Positions 9,909-21,861 of a stretch of DNA of 64,000 nt are shown one piece after another. The notes under the pieces were generated by a model. That model saw nothing but the letters and a program-made list of their open reading frames with translations. It was not told where the DNA came from and did not search any database. Position 1 is the first letter of the stretch. The number at the start of each line of letters is the position of its first letter. Source of the DNA: Coniferiporia sulphurascens. Taxonomy: Eukaryota > Basidiomycota > Agaricomycetes > Hymenochaetales > Hymenochaetaceae. The position numbers and the translations under genes were made by a program. Where the stretch lies: contig NBBA01000003.1 in assembly GCA_002794785.1 (NCBI GenBank), positions 744,001 to 808,000 of the forward strand. Reading direction: 5' to 3'.

Positions 9909-12900
9909 GGAAGGAAAGGCGGTACTGAGCGAAGACAGAGACCGTGCTATGGAATACGGTAGATGACTTGGGAGGGCAGTGAAGGGAGGAGGACAGAGCG
10001 GGCATCGAGTGCATTATATGAGGTCGAGGTGTACAGCATGATACAGTATATACGTATACATGTTAACACAGGTTAATTCCCATAGGATATATACTTTTAC
10101 ATAATATCTAGTCAGGGTCGGAGAGGTTGAAGCTCCTTTGTCGGTTTCCCGCCGCGCACGGACGACTTAGATGGCTTAAATGAGCTTTACAGGTTTATTA
10201 TTGAACTTAGAATCGGTGAGTGAATCACAATCAGCTTCCGATTAACAACTTCGCCTGTGGCTAGCATGCCCATGTTCGAACGTGATCCAGTCCATGAACC
10301 GACATTTAGTCGGCGGGTCTTCGACTTGACCGCGTTGTGAGGGCATGCTTCTACAGCCCATGTTTGATCCTGGAATCTCGCGTCCCTACCCTTTGAGCAT
10401 GTTTCCAATGCACGACGAACAACACGAGACTGCGTTTTGCGTAGTCTACGCGCCAGCGCCGGAAGCCCTCGAGGGCCGATTATGCCTTCGGAAAGCGTCC
10501 GGTCCTTACTTACGCTATTGATTCCGTACAACAAGCTCGTGCGCCGGTGTTTGATTAGGATTACGGCATCGAGCGCTTAATGTGTACAGGATGCCCTCGG
10601 ACTATCTCCTCGACAACCTCGGAATCCAATTTTATGGGGGGCGGTTCTTTTTAAGAGAGGGGTTAGTTCATGCCCAATGAGTGTCAAATGCTAGTCAAAG
10701 GGCGCGCCGTGGGCCAAGGTTCAGAAATAGCAAAAGGCCTCAGCTTTCGTTCCTGAACGCAAGCGCTCAATGAAACGCGGAATCAAGCCTTAGCACCGTC
10801 CTGATGATTGCGTATTGCAGACCGATGTGCCACGTTGTGCCCTCATGATCACCATCACAGTGCATACGATCAACCTTGCTCGATCGGACTGGGAAAGCAG
10901 AAGGTCTACCGTACGACCACTTGGACAATCGGGAAATCATATACAGGAAGCGGATTCAAAACAAGATGCATATGCTGTGCGTGGCGCGCTCTATTCTATG
11001 CCCCCAGAGCCGGGTGACCTGGGTCCAACCTTGATTGGCGCGCGCCTTTTTATTCCGAGATTCGCCGATGGGCCGCACCATTGGGTCATCTGCTTGGGCG
11101 CAGGCGAGTGGCGGGATGCCAGTCGCGGTCGCGACGTGAGAACTCCATCGGCCGCAGCCAGGTAGCCTTGTTGCGGCGCAGTTTGGCAAAATGGTCCATG
11201 TCTGAGGAGCAGAACCGTTTATAAGGCTAAGCGCCTAGATCTTTCATGTATCGATTTACATAAAATAAGACCGCCGTTCTGACCTTGGCAGCGGTAGTAG
11301 CCCGGAGCAAACAAGCATTCTGGTCCTCCACGCGGCAGAAGCACAGGGCCCCCACCCCTCAGCCTACCTGCGCATCCCAGTTCAGTCATTCAATTCCGCA
11401 GCTCCTCTGATAATACTGAAATCCATTGCATCTCAATTGACTTCATCCGCAGTCACGCTGCGTTGGAAGCAAAGGTAAACCTTTGCAGATATCGCTTCAA
11501 TATCTGCCCGGTCATCAGACTTTAAAAAAGACCGGGCCTCTCCATGACCTGCTGATGAGATCAACATTCCCCCATCCCAAAGCACTCAATGCCTCATCAT
11601 TGATTGTGGTATTTTTGTTCGCGAGTACATGACGGCCAGGGTCTCGGCCTGGAGCACTAGACCGGAGACACGTCTGGGCTTAAGGCCACTAATGTCGCAC
11701 GCCTGGATTTAGCGGAACCAATTTGTTTATTCAGGGATCTTAGTAATAAATTGCCTGATGCGAAGAGCTGTGAATTTATGGTTACGAATTCCTGTGAACA
11801 AAAGGTGAAGATGCATATGCCTCAAATCGTAACAGCGGCGACAATCAGTATAGCCACTGCCACGCAGAGCGTACACACTCGACCAGAGGCAAACCTATGC
11901 AATTACATACATGGGTGGGAAATCTCCGAGATATCAAATAGACACTGTCAAGACTAATTGCAAATGGTCTCGGCTACGGCTATCCGACTACAACCACTTT
12001 GACGGTCATTAGTTATCTAGTTCTCCCGTAGGATCAAAACTCCGTCTATTGCCCGAGCCAAAGGTTGAATTGCATTTGAAATGATCCTTAATTTCGCCTT
12101 CTTCTAATGTCGACATCGATGCAGCATAGGAATGGAGACTTTAATGCAGTTGGAGTGTCGGCGGGCCCGTCCCCGTGTAGCAAACGATCTGTGCCGCGGC
12201 CGTAATGCGAGGATGGAGCTGAGATTGTATCGGCAAGCACCAACACCTGACGATGTTGCGATACGAGCGAGATGCCCGCCATCTACCTCGTGTTGCAGCG
12301 GCTGTGACAAAGCAGTCTGCCGTGTACATTACGCGAGGCAGAGATGTTGCTGAGCGAACAAGAGTGGCCTTGACACGAGGGGCGTGTTTACACGCCTGCC
12401 ACAGCTCCACGAGTGTAACGCCCAGGGCAGAGCTTTTGCCGAGCCGGCGGTACATTACGAAGGCCGGCGACGAAGACAGTTTCGTAAATGTAATCGGAAT
12501 GGGTCCGCGGCAGTCAATTCATCGGGAAGAATTTCACGGGGTGGTGGGTGGGAACCACGGGGACGGAATGGAATCAATTCGTAAGGCTTTTCCGTACTCT
12601 CCGCACGAACGAAGCGTTGTATCGCCGACACGGAACACGGGGAACGCAGTAACCGAACAGCTCCGTCCGCGTAGAATCACCAAGTCGGAAGTCCGAAAAT
12701 ATGATCGAGTTGATCCAGATTCATAGAATATCACGATCAATCATATGTATGATCATCATCGCAGGCTATCCGCAAGTGGCGGCACCAGTAGACCTAGAGG
12801 AAGTTCCAAACCCCCGCGGTCCCATGAGGCAAAACCAGATATGAAATAAATTTATCGGGGCAACCTTCGCGGACACGCGCATGCCGGTATCGTATCGTTA

Positions 12901-14534
12901 CTAGGTCCATATCACGCCCTATCAGAGGCATATTAGTTTTTGAGGGGTCAGCGAACGAGCGTAAAGGACTCACGCTAAGGCCAGACTTGCAAGCGAAATG
13001 GAAATGCTATCGGGCCGCATTAGTAGACAACCTCAGGCGCGTAGCAACAGAGAAGAGCTCAGGGATTTACAAACGCATATGATTCCAAGCTTGCTCCTGC
13101 AAAAGAGCTGAGAAGGAGGTAAAAGGAAGTAATAACGCAATCCGGCAGCGCCTCGTTAAGGCACCGCGTGAGGCAAACAAGGGTCGCATCCATGAACCGG
13201 AAGCAACCAAGAATCACCGCTGCTGCGGGGGGCGCAGAGAAGGAGGTTTCGCGCAAGAAATTTTTTCGCTAAGGATCCCCAGGGACGTGACGCTCGGGAG
13301 CTGTCGCTTATCGGGATTCGGGACCCAAGGAGACTGAGGCGCGGCTCCAGTGACCTGATTGCGTAACGCTTTACTGTGACTTCGCCACGACCGATTCCCG
13401 AACTAACCCTGCCAGCCTACCGCTAACTGCTACAGCCTCTGAGTCTGAACATGGGAGCTAGGGCACTCTGCAGGGGGAGAGAAAGTGTTTCGAGGTCCTC
13501 GCGGATATACCCATCTCGCTCCGACCAGCCTCGCAATTGATATTGCTCCGCCACATGTTTATGGTCAACAAAGCGATCGAGCTCAGTTGAAAACCTACGC
13601 CGATGTCCATTCCCCCTGATCTTTCAGCTGCGAAGGCCTTGCGATGAAGTTGGCCTGCTTTGCCTTACCCGCACATTTTCCTTACAGATGCATCTCGGCT
13701 CTTTGCAGTGGCACGCAGTTGTTATTAACCGTGACGATATGGGACGCATCCGCCAGGGACGTACTCACCATCGCAGGTCTCTACTCTGTACGTTTCATTT
13801 TTCCTCTTGTATCAACTTGATGTGAGACCATAAACAGATACAAATATCTTCTTGCTGCGGCCGACGCGTCCTTGTCCGGAAAAGGTAATATGTAGATCTC
13901 GCCCTTCGCTTAATCGCTTGCGTCGATGGCAGTGGGTCCCTGCCAGCACCGGTACAAACCAGCAATAAACAAAAAAGGCCCAGCAAGAGCTGTGGTAACG
14001 CTTGCGAGTGCAATTTATTTTAGGTAATCTCCGGTTTTGCAATCCTGCAGCCAGGAAGTCTCCTATATAAATAAAAAGGGCGTCTTTATGGTGATCGGCA
14101 ACTGCCACCCCACCCGCCCGTTGCTATTGAAGGCGTGCTCCTTCCCTCTGCGTCCTCCTTTGGCGCACGTTCATTTTTATTCATCATCTGGACTTTGCAA
14201 TCAACCATAAGCGTACGCACGCTTCTCGTGTTTCCGTGTCTCATTCCTTGCAGTGCTCGCCCTCCAGACGAAAAGAAAAACTTCGTTGGGTGCTCCATAG
14301 CACAAGGTCCGGGCGCTTTGAATCAAGATACAAAACGCGCATGAATCATCTCAGATCACGTCCCCTAGGATCGTTCCTATGATCACGTAAGTTATCTAGA
14401 ATTGCTATTTAACTTGCCACTTGCAGCAATCCACTAACAACCTCCCTCGCCATCTCTTTCACCTTTCCCGCCTCTACAACAGAAGGGGTAATAGGGGACA
14501 AACCGAGCTTATAAACCTCTCTGAAGAAGTTACA
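9909..14534. other. Large gene-poor region
   Basis: About 4.6 kb with no recognisable gene on either strand; the longest frames (for example 12253-12726 plus and 10187-10534 minus) have no domain and overlap other frames. A cluster of three adjoining inverted repeats lies at 11469-11537. Coding-like but broken minus-strand sequence occurs around 11405-11690. I infer a degraded region. Confidence 0.45.
11469..11537. repeat. Three adjoining short inverted repeats
   Basis: Stem 1 is GCAAAGGT/ACCTTTGC at 11469-11486 with a two-base loop. Stem 2 is AGATAT/ATATCT at 11487-11505 with a 7-base loop. Stem 3 is GCCCGGTC/GACCGGGC at 11506-11537 with a 16-base loop. All stems are perfectly paired and follow one another without a gap. 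The same bases read on the minus strand also look partly protein-coding, so a structured RNA is only one explanation. Confidence 0.5.
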
Positions 14535-15411
14535 ATGTCTTTTCCTCAAGGAAATTACCATCCCAGTCGTCGTGCCCCGGTTAGACCAGGAGGCGGACCG
14601 CCCCCACCTGCTATCAATGCACCTCACGCATTCACTCTCACGCAGTATCCTTCTCCAGTTAGCTCGGCCTCAAGTAGGGGCCGTCGCGTAGCTGTCGAGA
14701 TGGCAGATTCATACTCTGTCGGTTTTTACCCTCAGCCCGCACCTGTGCCGAGTCCCCCCAATGCCCAAGGACGCAGTTTACAGCGTAAGTACCGAATATA
14801 TCTTTCGACGTAGAGAGCTCACTGAACAAAGGCTTGTAGCTACCGTTTTTTCCTCGGTACGGAACCCAAGCCTTCATTTTATGCTAGCGCGCGACTCTGC
14901 GCATGCGAACCGCTTCGTAGTTGACATGAACAAGAGTCCACACGATGCTGTCCCTGAGGATGTGTATCAGGATTATGGAACGCTCTGGGTCATGCGGTCT
15001 CGTCCCCTCCATGTGCGCATAGTGTCCCGCGACTTTCCCTGGGTGATCGACATTAAAGCCGAGGATGCACCAGAGGGCGAGCACGGGGTGACGTGTGGGG
15101 ACGTCTGGACAAAGCTCCATCTGGCCCTCCTCGAGCCCCTCCAGGACGCCGACTGGGCGCATCTTACCGACATGGCAAACGCACACGATCGTACAGCACG
15201 ACAGCGTGTTGAATATTTGAGTAACCTCGCTGAACAGCAATTCGAGCGGGGGGAGAGCGTTACCCTGCTGCGTCTTGACTGGCTAATGACAAAAACCTTG
15301 TTCACCGGCTTAGAGAGGGACGACGGGTATAGATTGTCCCAATGCCTCATTCTCCCCGGAAAGGATCGCTGCGACGAAACCTGGGTTGCGGAGTTCAAGG
15401 AACGGGAGTAA
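14535..15411 (+). CDS. DUF6699 domain protein (copy 2)
   Basis: Exons 14535-14784 and 14840-15411 give 273 residues. The 55-nt intron has a consensus donor C|GTAAGT and acceptor TTGTAG, phase 1. Exon 1 is Pro/Gly-rich (RAPVRPGGGPPPP, YPQPAPVPSPPNA). Exon 2 holds the domain: PSLHFMLARD, VRIVSRDFPWVIDI, VTCGDVWTKLHLALLEPL, DADW, RLDWLM, ETWVAEF. I preferred the ATG at 14535; an in-frame ATG at 14421 would add 38 residues. It is closest in layout to the next gene downstream (16030). Function is unknown. Confidence 0.85.
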
Positions 15412-16029
15412 CACTCCCGAACCCCTTCCATTCTCACATTGTCACTGATAGCCTACTTACATATGTATATCATCCCCCCTTCCGTTTGTTTATCATTGTA
15501 TATATTCTGACGTTTCAGTAGTGGTTCCCGTCTCAGTTCCCTTGATATACCCGTGGATTTTGTGTATTTTAAATAGTGTACGGAATTACTTTTATGCTGG
15601 TGGGAGGGCTAGGTGTTGAAAGCAGACAGGGAAGCCGAGGAGACGTTTCCTCGCCACATACTGTAAATATAAAATGAGTCGAACAGTCGGCGCTTCGTAT
15701 GGTCGCGGTTAAGCCGGTGTCTTGTGGCCTAGCTGCTACAACATAGCTCGGTCAGGTACCGAGCAAAGTAATTAATACATGCAAAGGAAGCGGCGACGGT
15801 ACCAAGCGCCACTAAAATTACGGCGCATATATGTACATATGGAAACGGCCCGTACTTCACGCCGCGCATTCTTCTCCCCCGAAAACCTTATACAGAAACG
15901 CGCCTATCTTTTTTCAAAGAAGACGGAGCGTGCGCAACACCCACTGGACTGATTGATACAGGGCTAACAAAGAGCTTTTCCCAGCATCTACATATTTTTC
16001 CCCTCCTGCAGTAGGCTACAAGCTCTGAG
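15412..16029. other. Intergenic between DUF6699 copies
   Basis: A 3' UTR-like AT-rich stretch followed by the presumed promoter of the next copy; no gene seen. Confidence 0.5.
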
Positions 16030-16922
16030 ATGACCTATATGCGCTATGCACCTGGTGTGCCGCCACCATATTTATTCCCCTTCTACTACGCACCCCCGCC
16101 ACAAAATACGGATATTTACGCCCAACCTCCCACTCCTGTCAGCCCGTACATCCCATCCGAGGAGTACCGGAGAATGCGAAAGGTGGAGCATCGTAGGAGC
16201 CTTCCGGACGCCGGTAACGCGAAATATTCTCTTCCTCGGGATTACGGGAGGGGGATGGCGCCCTCGACGGTTCCACAGCGGGCAAAACGCGTCCTTTGGA
16301 TGGCAGACTTTTGTGAGTCTAGCTCCTCCGTTATTCTGGGATACATGATGGAGTGACGATCGCAGTAAGGTTCCCAAAGTCGATAAAATACCCGGCACTG
16401 CACCCAGTGCTTGCATCGGATACAACGCTCGTCAATTTTGATGTGCGCGTGGCGCCCAGGTATGCGATCGACCCGCAAGCATACGCACGATTCCGGGACG
16501 AACCTGCGACAAATCCACCCACAAGACATATGCGCTTTATTTCGCACGACTTTCCGTGGGTCTTCGAAATCGATACTCGGGCAGTCTCCTCGACGGGCCT
16601 TCCAGGTTACTACGTAACATGTGGCGACGTGTGGAAGGTACTGCACATCGGACTTTCCGCGGCACTCAAGGATGCAGAATGGACACTTCTTGCTATGAGT
16701 AAAAGTAGAGACGAAAACGAACGAAAGCGGACAATTGAGCAGATCGTAGCGGCGCGCGGGTACAAAGAGGGAAAGTTCGCACGCAGGTCCGATTGGTTAG
16801 GGCGGAACGTCATGTTCCGCGGGTTGGCGAAAGACGACGGCTACGCCCGAAAAGTACACCTTCCGGGAAGAGCGCCGTGTTTAGATACTTGGGTTGTGAA
16901 ATTCGCTGTAGGAAGCAATTAG
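16030..16922 (+). CDS. DUF6699 domain protein (copy 3)
   Basis: Exons 16030-16312 and 16366-16922 give 279 residues. The 53-nt intron has donor T|GTGAGT and acceptor TCGCAG, phase 1 as in copy 2. Exon 1 is Tyr/Pro-rich (YAPPPQNTDIYAQPPTPVSP). The domain reads KYPALHPVLASDTT, VNFDVRVAP, RFISHDFPWVFEI, VTCGDVWKVLHIGL, DAEW, RSDWLGRNVMFRGL, DTWVVKFA. The domain core is intact and of full length, so the gene is probably functional. The biochemical role is unknown. Confidence 0.85.
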
Positions 16923-17181
16923 TTCGAGTTCGGCAAGTCGAAATCTGTATTACAGTAACGCTGTTAAAACCGGTGTAATGGAGACTCGGAAGCTCGGAAG
17001 CGTGTCCCGTTTCTATGGAGAACTTCTGCCAGCACCGCCGACTCAGTCCGGGCTGGCAGTGTAGATGCGGGCGCTAAACCCGCCGCACGCTATTTGAGGG
17101 AAAGCCCGAACAGCTCCTCCCCAAACCGCCTCGTTCTCTCCCCCCCCAGCAGACGAATACCGCCCGCTAAGTTAAACCGGG

Positions 17182-17999
17182 ATGAGCACATATACACCCG
17201 TCATTACATCGTCGGCACCTCTTCACCCACATTACACGCCCGGAGTCGCAGAGTGCATGGCGCCGCTCCTCAAAAGCATCCCTCTCCCGGATGCTCGGGA
17301 TTGCCACACTCTCCCGGCAGGCCCTTCAAAACGCCCGGACAAAAATACTCTGGATCAGGCAAGGCTCTGCATGGCGCCTTTGATCCGACCAACGGAACTC
17401 CCTCCCTACAATGACTGTCCTTATGGGTGTGGACCCGACCAAACGTATGACCAGTGGTATCCTCAGGTCACCTATGGCTTGAGTACTAAGCGTGAGTAAA
17501 CCTCCCCACGCCAGGTGTAATTTCATTAATGCTTACTTCCCACTCTTGGGTGCGTTTAGACATGCACGCTTCTTCGCCCTGGACTGGACAACACCCACAG
17601 CAATCTTTCGGGAGCCCCTCATCTACATCAAAATCTTCGCACCCATGGAGCTCGGGGCCTCGGACCTCGTGGAACGGACGACGGAGGTTACAGTGAACGA
17701 GTGGCAGCACGTTCCACCATATGATACCCGCTGCACCCACCCTTATACCCAAATCCAGCCGTTTTGTACTTTCGATGCGATGCTGTCGAGAACCGCCAGT
17801 TATGCTTAGGTCCAGGAGACCAGGCCAGGATGCACCCTTCTTTCCACCACCCACGAGGTCGCTTGAATCCCCATACACCCCACGTACATCTAAAAACAGA
17901 ACAACGTATATCAGTCACAGCCACTTTTCGTCCCCCGTCCCCCTTTCGCACCTGCAGATTCCCGCGAACTCGTACGCAACCGGTACTGTAATAAATTAG
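17182..17999 (+). pseudogene. Domain-less relative with the same two-exon layout
   Basis: ATG at 17182. Exon 1 (17182-17491) ends C|GTGAGT, and a 68-nt intron leads to exon 2 at 17560, phase 1, exactly as in the DUF6699 copies around it. Exon 1 is Pro-rich with a repeated CMAPL motif. Exon 2 is Ser/Pro-rich and meets TGA at 17694; the same frame then stays open and Pro/Ser-rich until 17999. No DUF6699 domain follows. I read it as a duplicated N-terminal half that lost its domain and gained a nonsense codon. A real 148-residue protein ending at 17694 is possible. Confidence 0.4.
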
Positions 18000-19840
18000 A
18001 TCCTCTGTACACAATATCTCCCCTTTCGTTTGTAATAACTGTGAAGCGACGATGACGGACGAATCTTTTCCATCGGGACAGACATCGCAGAAGCAGCCGA
18101 ATGCTAAGCCTCGTCTCCACCCAAGGCTCGCAGAGACGCTGTAAGGCGCTAAAAAGAAGGCACCACGTCGTCTGAATCGTTACATCGGTTACCAAAACCG
18201 ACGGATATTCACTGGTACACACAGCCTTGCAGTGACCGCTACCGCTCCGGTCGGTCAGAAGACACAACTTTTCCCACAAAAATTTCACGAAAGGCGGTCC
18301 AGCAACAGCCCCGAAGAAGATCGATGAATCACTAGACGCCAGAGACACATGAGTGAATGGGCAAGAGTTTGTTAGGGGATACAGACGGATTTGGAGGACC
18401 GCGTCGGATATGCTATCGCGGGTATCAGAAATATAGCCGGGTATGGTTGCCTCGGGTTTCAATGCCACAGCATTGCAGGGACAAAAAATAAATACACCTC
18501 CTATTTTCTTATTCTTGTGTGTATTTGTTCATTATTTGAAATTCGCTATGGTCTTGTTCTATTTTACATTGTGTTGCACAGAGAAGGCTTTCAGAGAGTC
18601 ACAAATGGCGAACAAATGATTCACAGCTACAACAAGCTTAAGGTTAAGGAGCGCAGTCGTATTTAGAATCGCCCCTAGTGTGACCTGATGATAGACTCGG
18701 AGCTGCCCTTCGTTAATATATACTTGCAATAAAGATCTGGCGAAACGCTAATTCAGATCTTTCACGCGCCCTTTTAGTATTTATTTATACAGCCCTTATT
18801 GCGAGAAGGTTTCGCCTCCATCGCTACGGGAGATGTGCCACAGTACAGTATTAAGAGTAAACGGTACTGGTGATTCAGAGTGTGACCCATTTGTCGCTAG
18901 AAAAGCCACACATTATATAGTTCCACATCGCTTCGCCTCAACCACGATAGCTAATAGCTTATCGTGTCACGTGCAAAGTATGCACCATACAAATCAGACA
19001 ATCTGTGACTAAACCTTTGTTGAGTATCGGGCTGAATAATGTTTGGAAATTTTTCTGTGAGCGTACGCAATGGCATAAGAAAATGGAGACCGTGTAGTTC
19101 GGGTCCGTAGTTGCTCCTCCCTCCCCTCTTTGATAGGATCTTTCTAGTAGCCCTGTAAGATAATTCTGACCCTCATTTCAAGTTTTCCCCCTCGTATCCA
19201 GCTCAAAATTCCATAGATGATGGACCTCCTAGCATACTCCAAGTGTGGCGTAAACACGCAGTGTAGAGGCTCCAGTACTTCGGGAAAAGCTTCCAGCTGG
19301 TCGGTTCTCATCACAGCAGAGGGCCCTGACTCCGCCGAGTGCCACGCAGGCGATGGCTGCACCTACCAGAAACAGCCAACTTCATCTTATTTGCTTCCCT
19401 CGCCCTCGTGGATCAAAGTGAATCACGTCCAGAGTTTTCTTATCTGCGAACTACCGGTAGTAGTCGGAACTGTGAAAGCTGCTGCTGACATCACTGTGAT
19501 GGATTCGCCTCTCGCCGGCCGCCAGGATTAGAAACTCTTGATTAACATACATAAGCAAGGTTGACGGATCGTGACAAGTCAGCTATGGCGTGAAAAGCTA
19601 GACATTTACTCATTCCTGGACTTCTTCCTTTCGAGACGGGCACTGCATATGTATAAAGCGAAGTTGATCCTAGTGGTCGATCAAGTTTGAACTTGATGTC
19701 GATCAACACATCATAGGTCACGTGCACTTGCACGTTTTAAGACTTTTCTCGGCTGGCAGCGCCTTGCCAGTAGTAGTGTCGCCGCTACACTGCTCTGGTG
19801 CGGTGTTTACGGGCAGTTTACTATCGCGCAGAATCTGGAG
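18000..19840. other. Intergenic, no firm gene
   Basis: A 185-codon minus-strand frame (17911-18468) has mixed composition but no recognisable domain and overlaps the relic upstream. A pair of inverted repeats lies at 18725-18825 (AAAGATCTG at 18731-18739 against CAGATCTTT at 18754-18762, and GGCGAAAC against GTTTCGCC further out). Nothing else is seen before the LYAR gene. Confidence 0.4.
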
Positions 19841-21637
19841 ATGGTGTCTTTTCAGTAGGAGTATTTTTCGACGAGTGTTTGGCAGCCGTTTGACTTTCGT
19901 CTCCTACAGGTGTGATGGTCCGTAGCGTGAGACTAACGTTCGCGGTGACCGTGTACTAACCTCCATTGATCACAATTACCCAGCATGCCAGGATGTAGTG
20001 AAAAAGCCAAAGCTTGACAATCACTCTTATCGGTGCCACGCCTCCTTTACATGTGTGGATTGCAGCAAGACTTTTTATAGCAGCGGAGAGTGGAAAGGTC
20101 ATACGCAGTGTATTTCTGAGGCAGAGAAATATCAAAAAGCACTTTACAAAGGGAAGAAGAATGTACGTTTCTTCTGCCCATCAATCCATTGCCAGCTGTG
20201 TCCTGAGGTAGCAATTAGAATGGGGCGAGTGGTCCGAGGGGTGCTAGACCATCCAACACCGTAGGGATTCAGGCAGTTACCCAAACCCCAACAAAAGCTT
20301 CGGATCTCGAAGAGGAGCACAGGTCCCAACCGTCTTCCTCCAATGAGAAAGGTCAGTCTGCATGGCGCTTTTTTCGTCTCCGCTCTATGGGATCGAATTT
20401 GGGGACTGTGTTGCTTTGTCTTTCACCTGTACCCTGAGCTCAGCGCCTCTCGTCGAACGGGTTTCATGTCGTCCCTTGTCATATCAGGCACAGCCTTGAT
20501 TCTGATTGAGAGAAGGATCCCTTTGTCCTCTGCGTGTGAGGTCACAGACGAGAACGCGCAGACTCGGGAGAAGGGCCTCGACGCATTATCTACGTGCACG
20601 TTCTCTCGTATGCGTTTCATTGCGACCGTCGCTGACTAAAACCCTTGATCGTTCATCGCGTGCCTTTATCCGGTTCTCTGACGCCCGATGCATATGGTCT
20701 GGACGCGCCCGCAGCTGATGGCATGGACGTGGATATGGATGCTGCGGTTGAGAGTGTGGAGCAGGTTATCAAAGAAAATGGAGACTCGAGGGAAGGGAAG
20801 AGGAAGCGCAAGTCTGAAGCGCTCAACGCACCGAAAGAAACCTCGCCGGCGACGGTAAGTGTCGAGGAAGGTGGGAAAAGGAAAAAGAGTAAAAAGTCAG
20901 ACGTTGCCGTGGGCGAGCGCGCCGTCCGGAAGGCAGAGAAGGCAAGCTTACGCTTGATGTGTTGTCCTTTTTAGTATCACATTGAGCTAATTGTTTTTTG
21001 TTTATAGTCTAAAGCTTCTGATGAATCGAACGCGGGTGATGCTTCTCGGGCAACGTCTGGGGCCGGAGACTTTCAGCCGGTAGACGAAAAGGCGGAGAAG
21101 AAGAAAAGGAAGGACAAAAAAACCAAGAAGCCTACGGGAGCAGACAGCAAAGCAGAAAGATCCCCACGCGCGCCTGATACAGCTCCATCCTCTTCTGCCC
21201 TTGCGGAGCTAGACGGCGAGTCGGTTGTGTGTAATTTATTTTGGTATCTATGGAGAAGTACTTACGGGACCCTATAGAAGAAGGCCATAAAGCGCAGAAA
21301 GGGCAAAGCTGATGACGATGCCGCGCAGGATGTTGCTTCTCCGGGAGTGATATCCGATGCGCAGGACGCTTCCCCCGCCGTCAAATCATCCGAGAGCAAA
21401 AAGAGAAAGAGGAAAGATAAATCGAAGAAAAGGGATAAGAAGAACAAGGAGGACGTACAAGCACATCATGATGCCGATGAGGTCCCAAAGAACAGCGCTA
21501 CCGACATCAAGCAAAAATCCGAACTGCTGTCCACGGAAGAAGACGCCCACCTGCCTCCGGTGAAGCACGCCAGGGAGAAAGATGACAAAAAGAAGAGAAA
21601 AGAGAAGAGAAAAAAATCCGAAGCTAGTACCTCATGA
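19841..21637 (+). CDS. LYAR: LYAR-type nucleolar zinc-finger protein
   Basis: The N-terminus MVSFQCDACQDVVKKPKL is rebuilt from exon 19841-19854, an 8-nt micro-exon 19910-19917, and exon 19984-20162. It continues with CHASFTCVDCSKTF, WKGHTQCISEAEKYQ and YKGKK: two LYAR C2HC zinc fingers with every Cys and His present. A further exon starts near 20273. Middle boundaries (20273-20720) are uncertain. Later exons run to 20941, 21008-21226 and 21278-21637. The C-terminal half is Lys/Glu-rich with basic KKRK runs, typical of nucleolar proteins. LYAR family members act in ribosome biogenesis and growth control. The intron at 20942-21007 has a GC donor (GCAAGC); 19918-19983 has a weak GTCCGT donor but a perfect TACTAAC branch site. 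Confidence 0.85.
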
Positions 21638-21861
21638 GAGATTATGCAAGTGGATTTACTTGTTTGCCAAGCTTTCTCTCCATCCCCGTCTTTTCTTAGC
21701 ATCTGTAGTTTTTTGTTTTGTTTTCCGTGTTAAGTATCTGTGTTGTGTTCAGGGCCTTATGTAACGTGATCGACGGTAGTCGCGGGACGCCCGGGCGCGT
21801 CTTGTTCATTGTTGTGCTACTTGCTTCCAGCCACTAAGTCGTCCAGCCTTAATCCCCAAAT

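Noticed and set aside
10187..10534. 115-codon minus-strand frame in the gene-poor region
   Set aside because: No domain, no splice partners, composition typical of a chance frame.
12253..12726. 157-codon plus-strand frame
   Set aside because: No domain, overlapping long frames on both strands, high Arg/His content that follows local base composition.
17911..18468. 185-codon minus-strand frame
   Set aside because: No recognisable domain, and it overlaps the end of the plus-strand relic. Could be real, but nothing in the sequence supports it.
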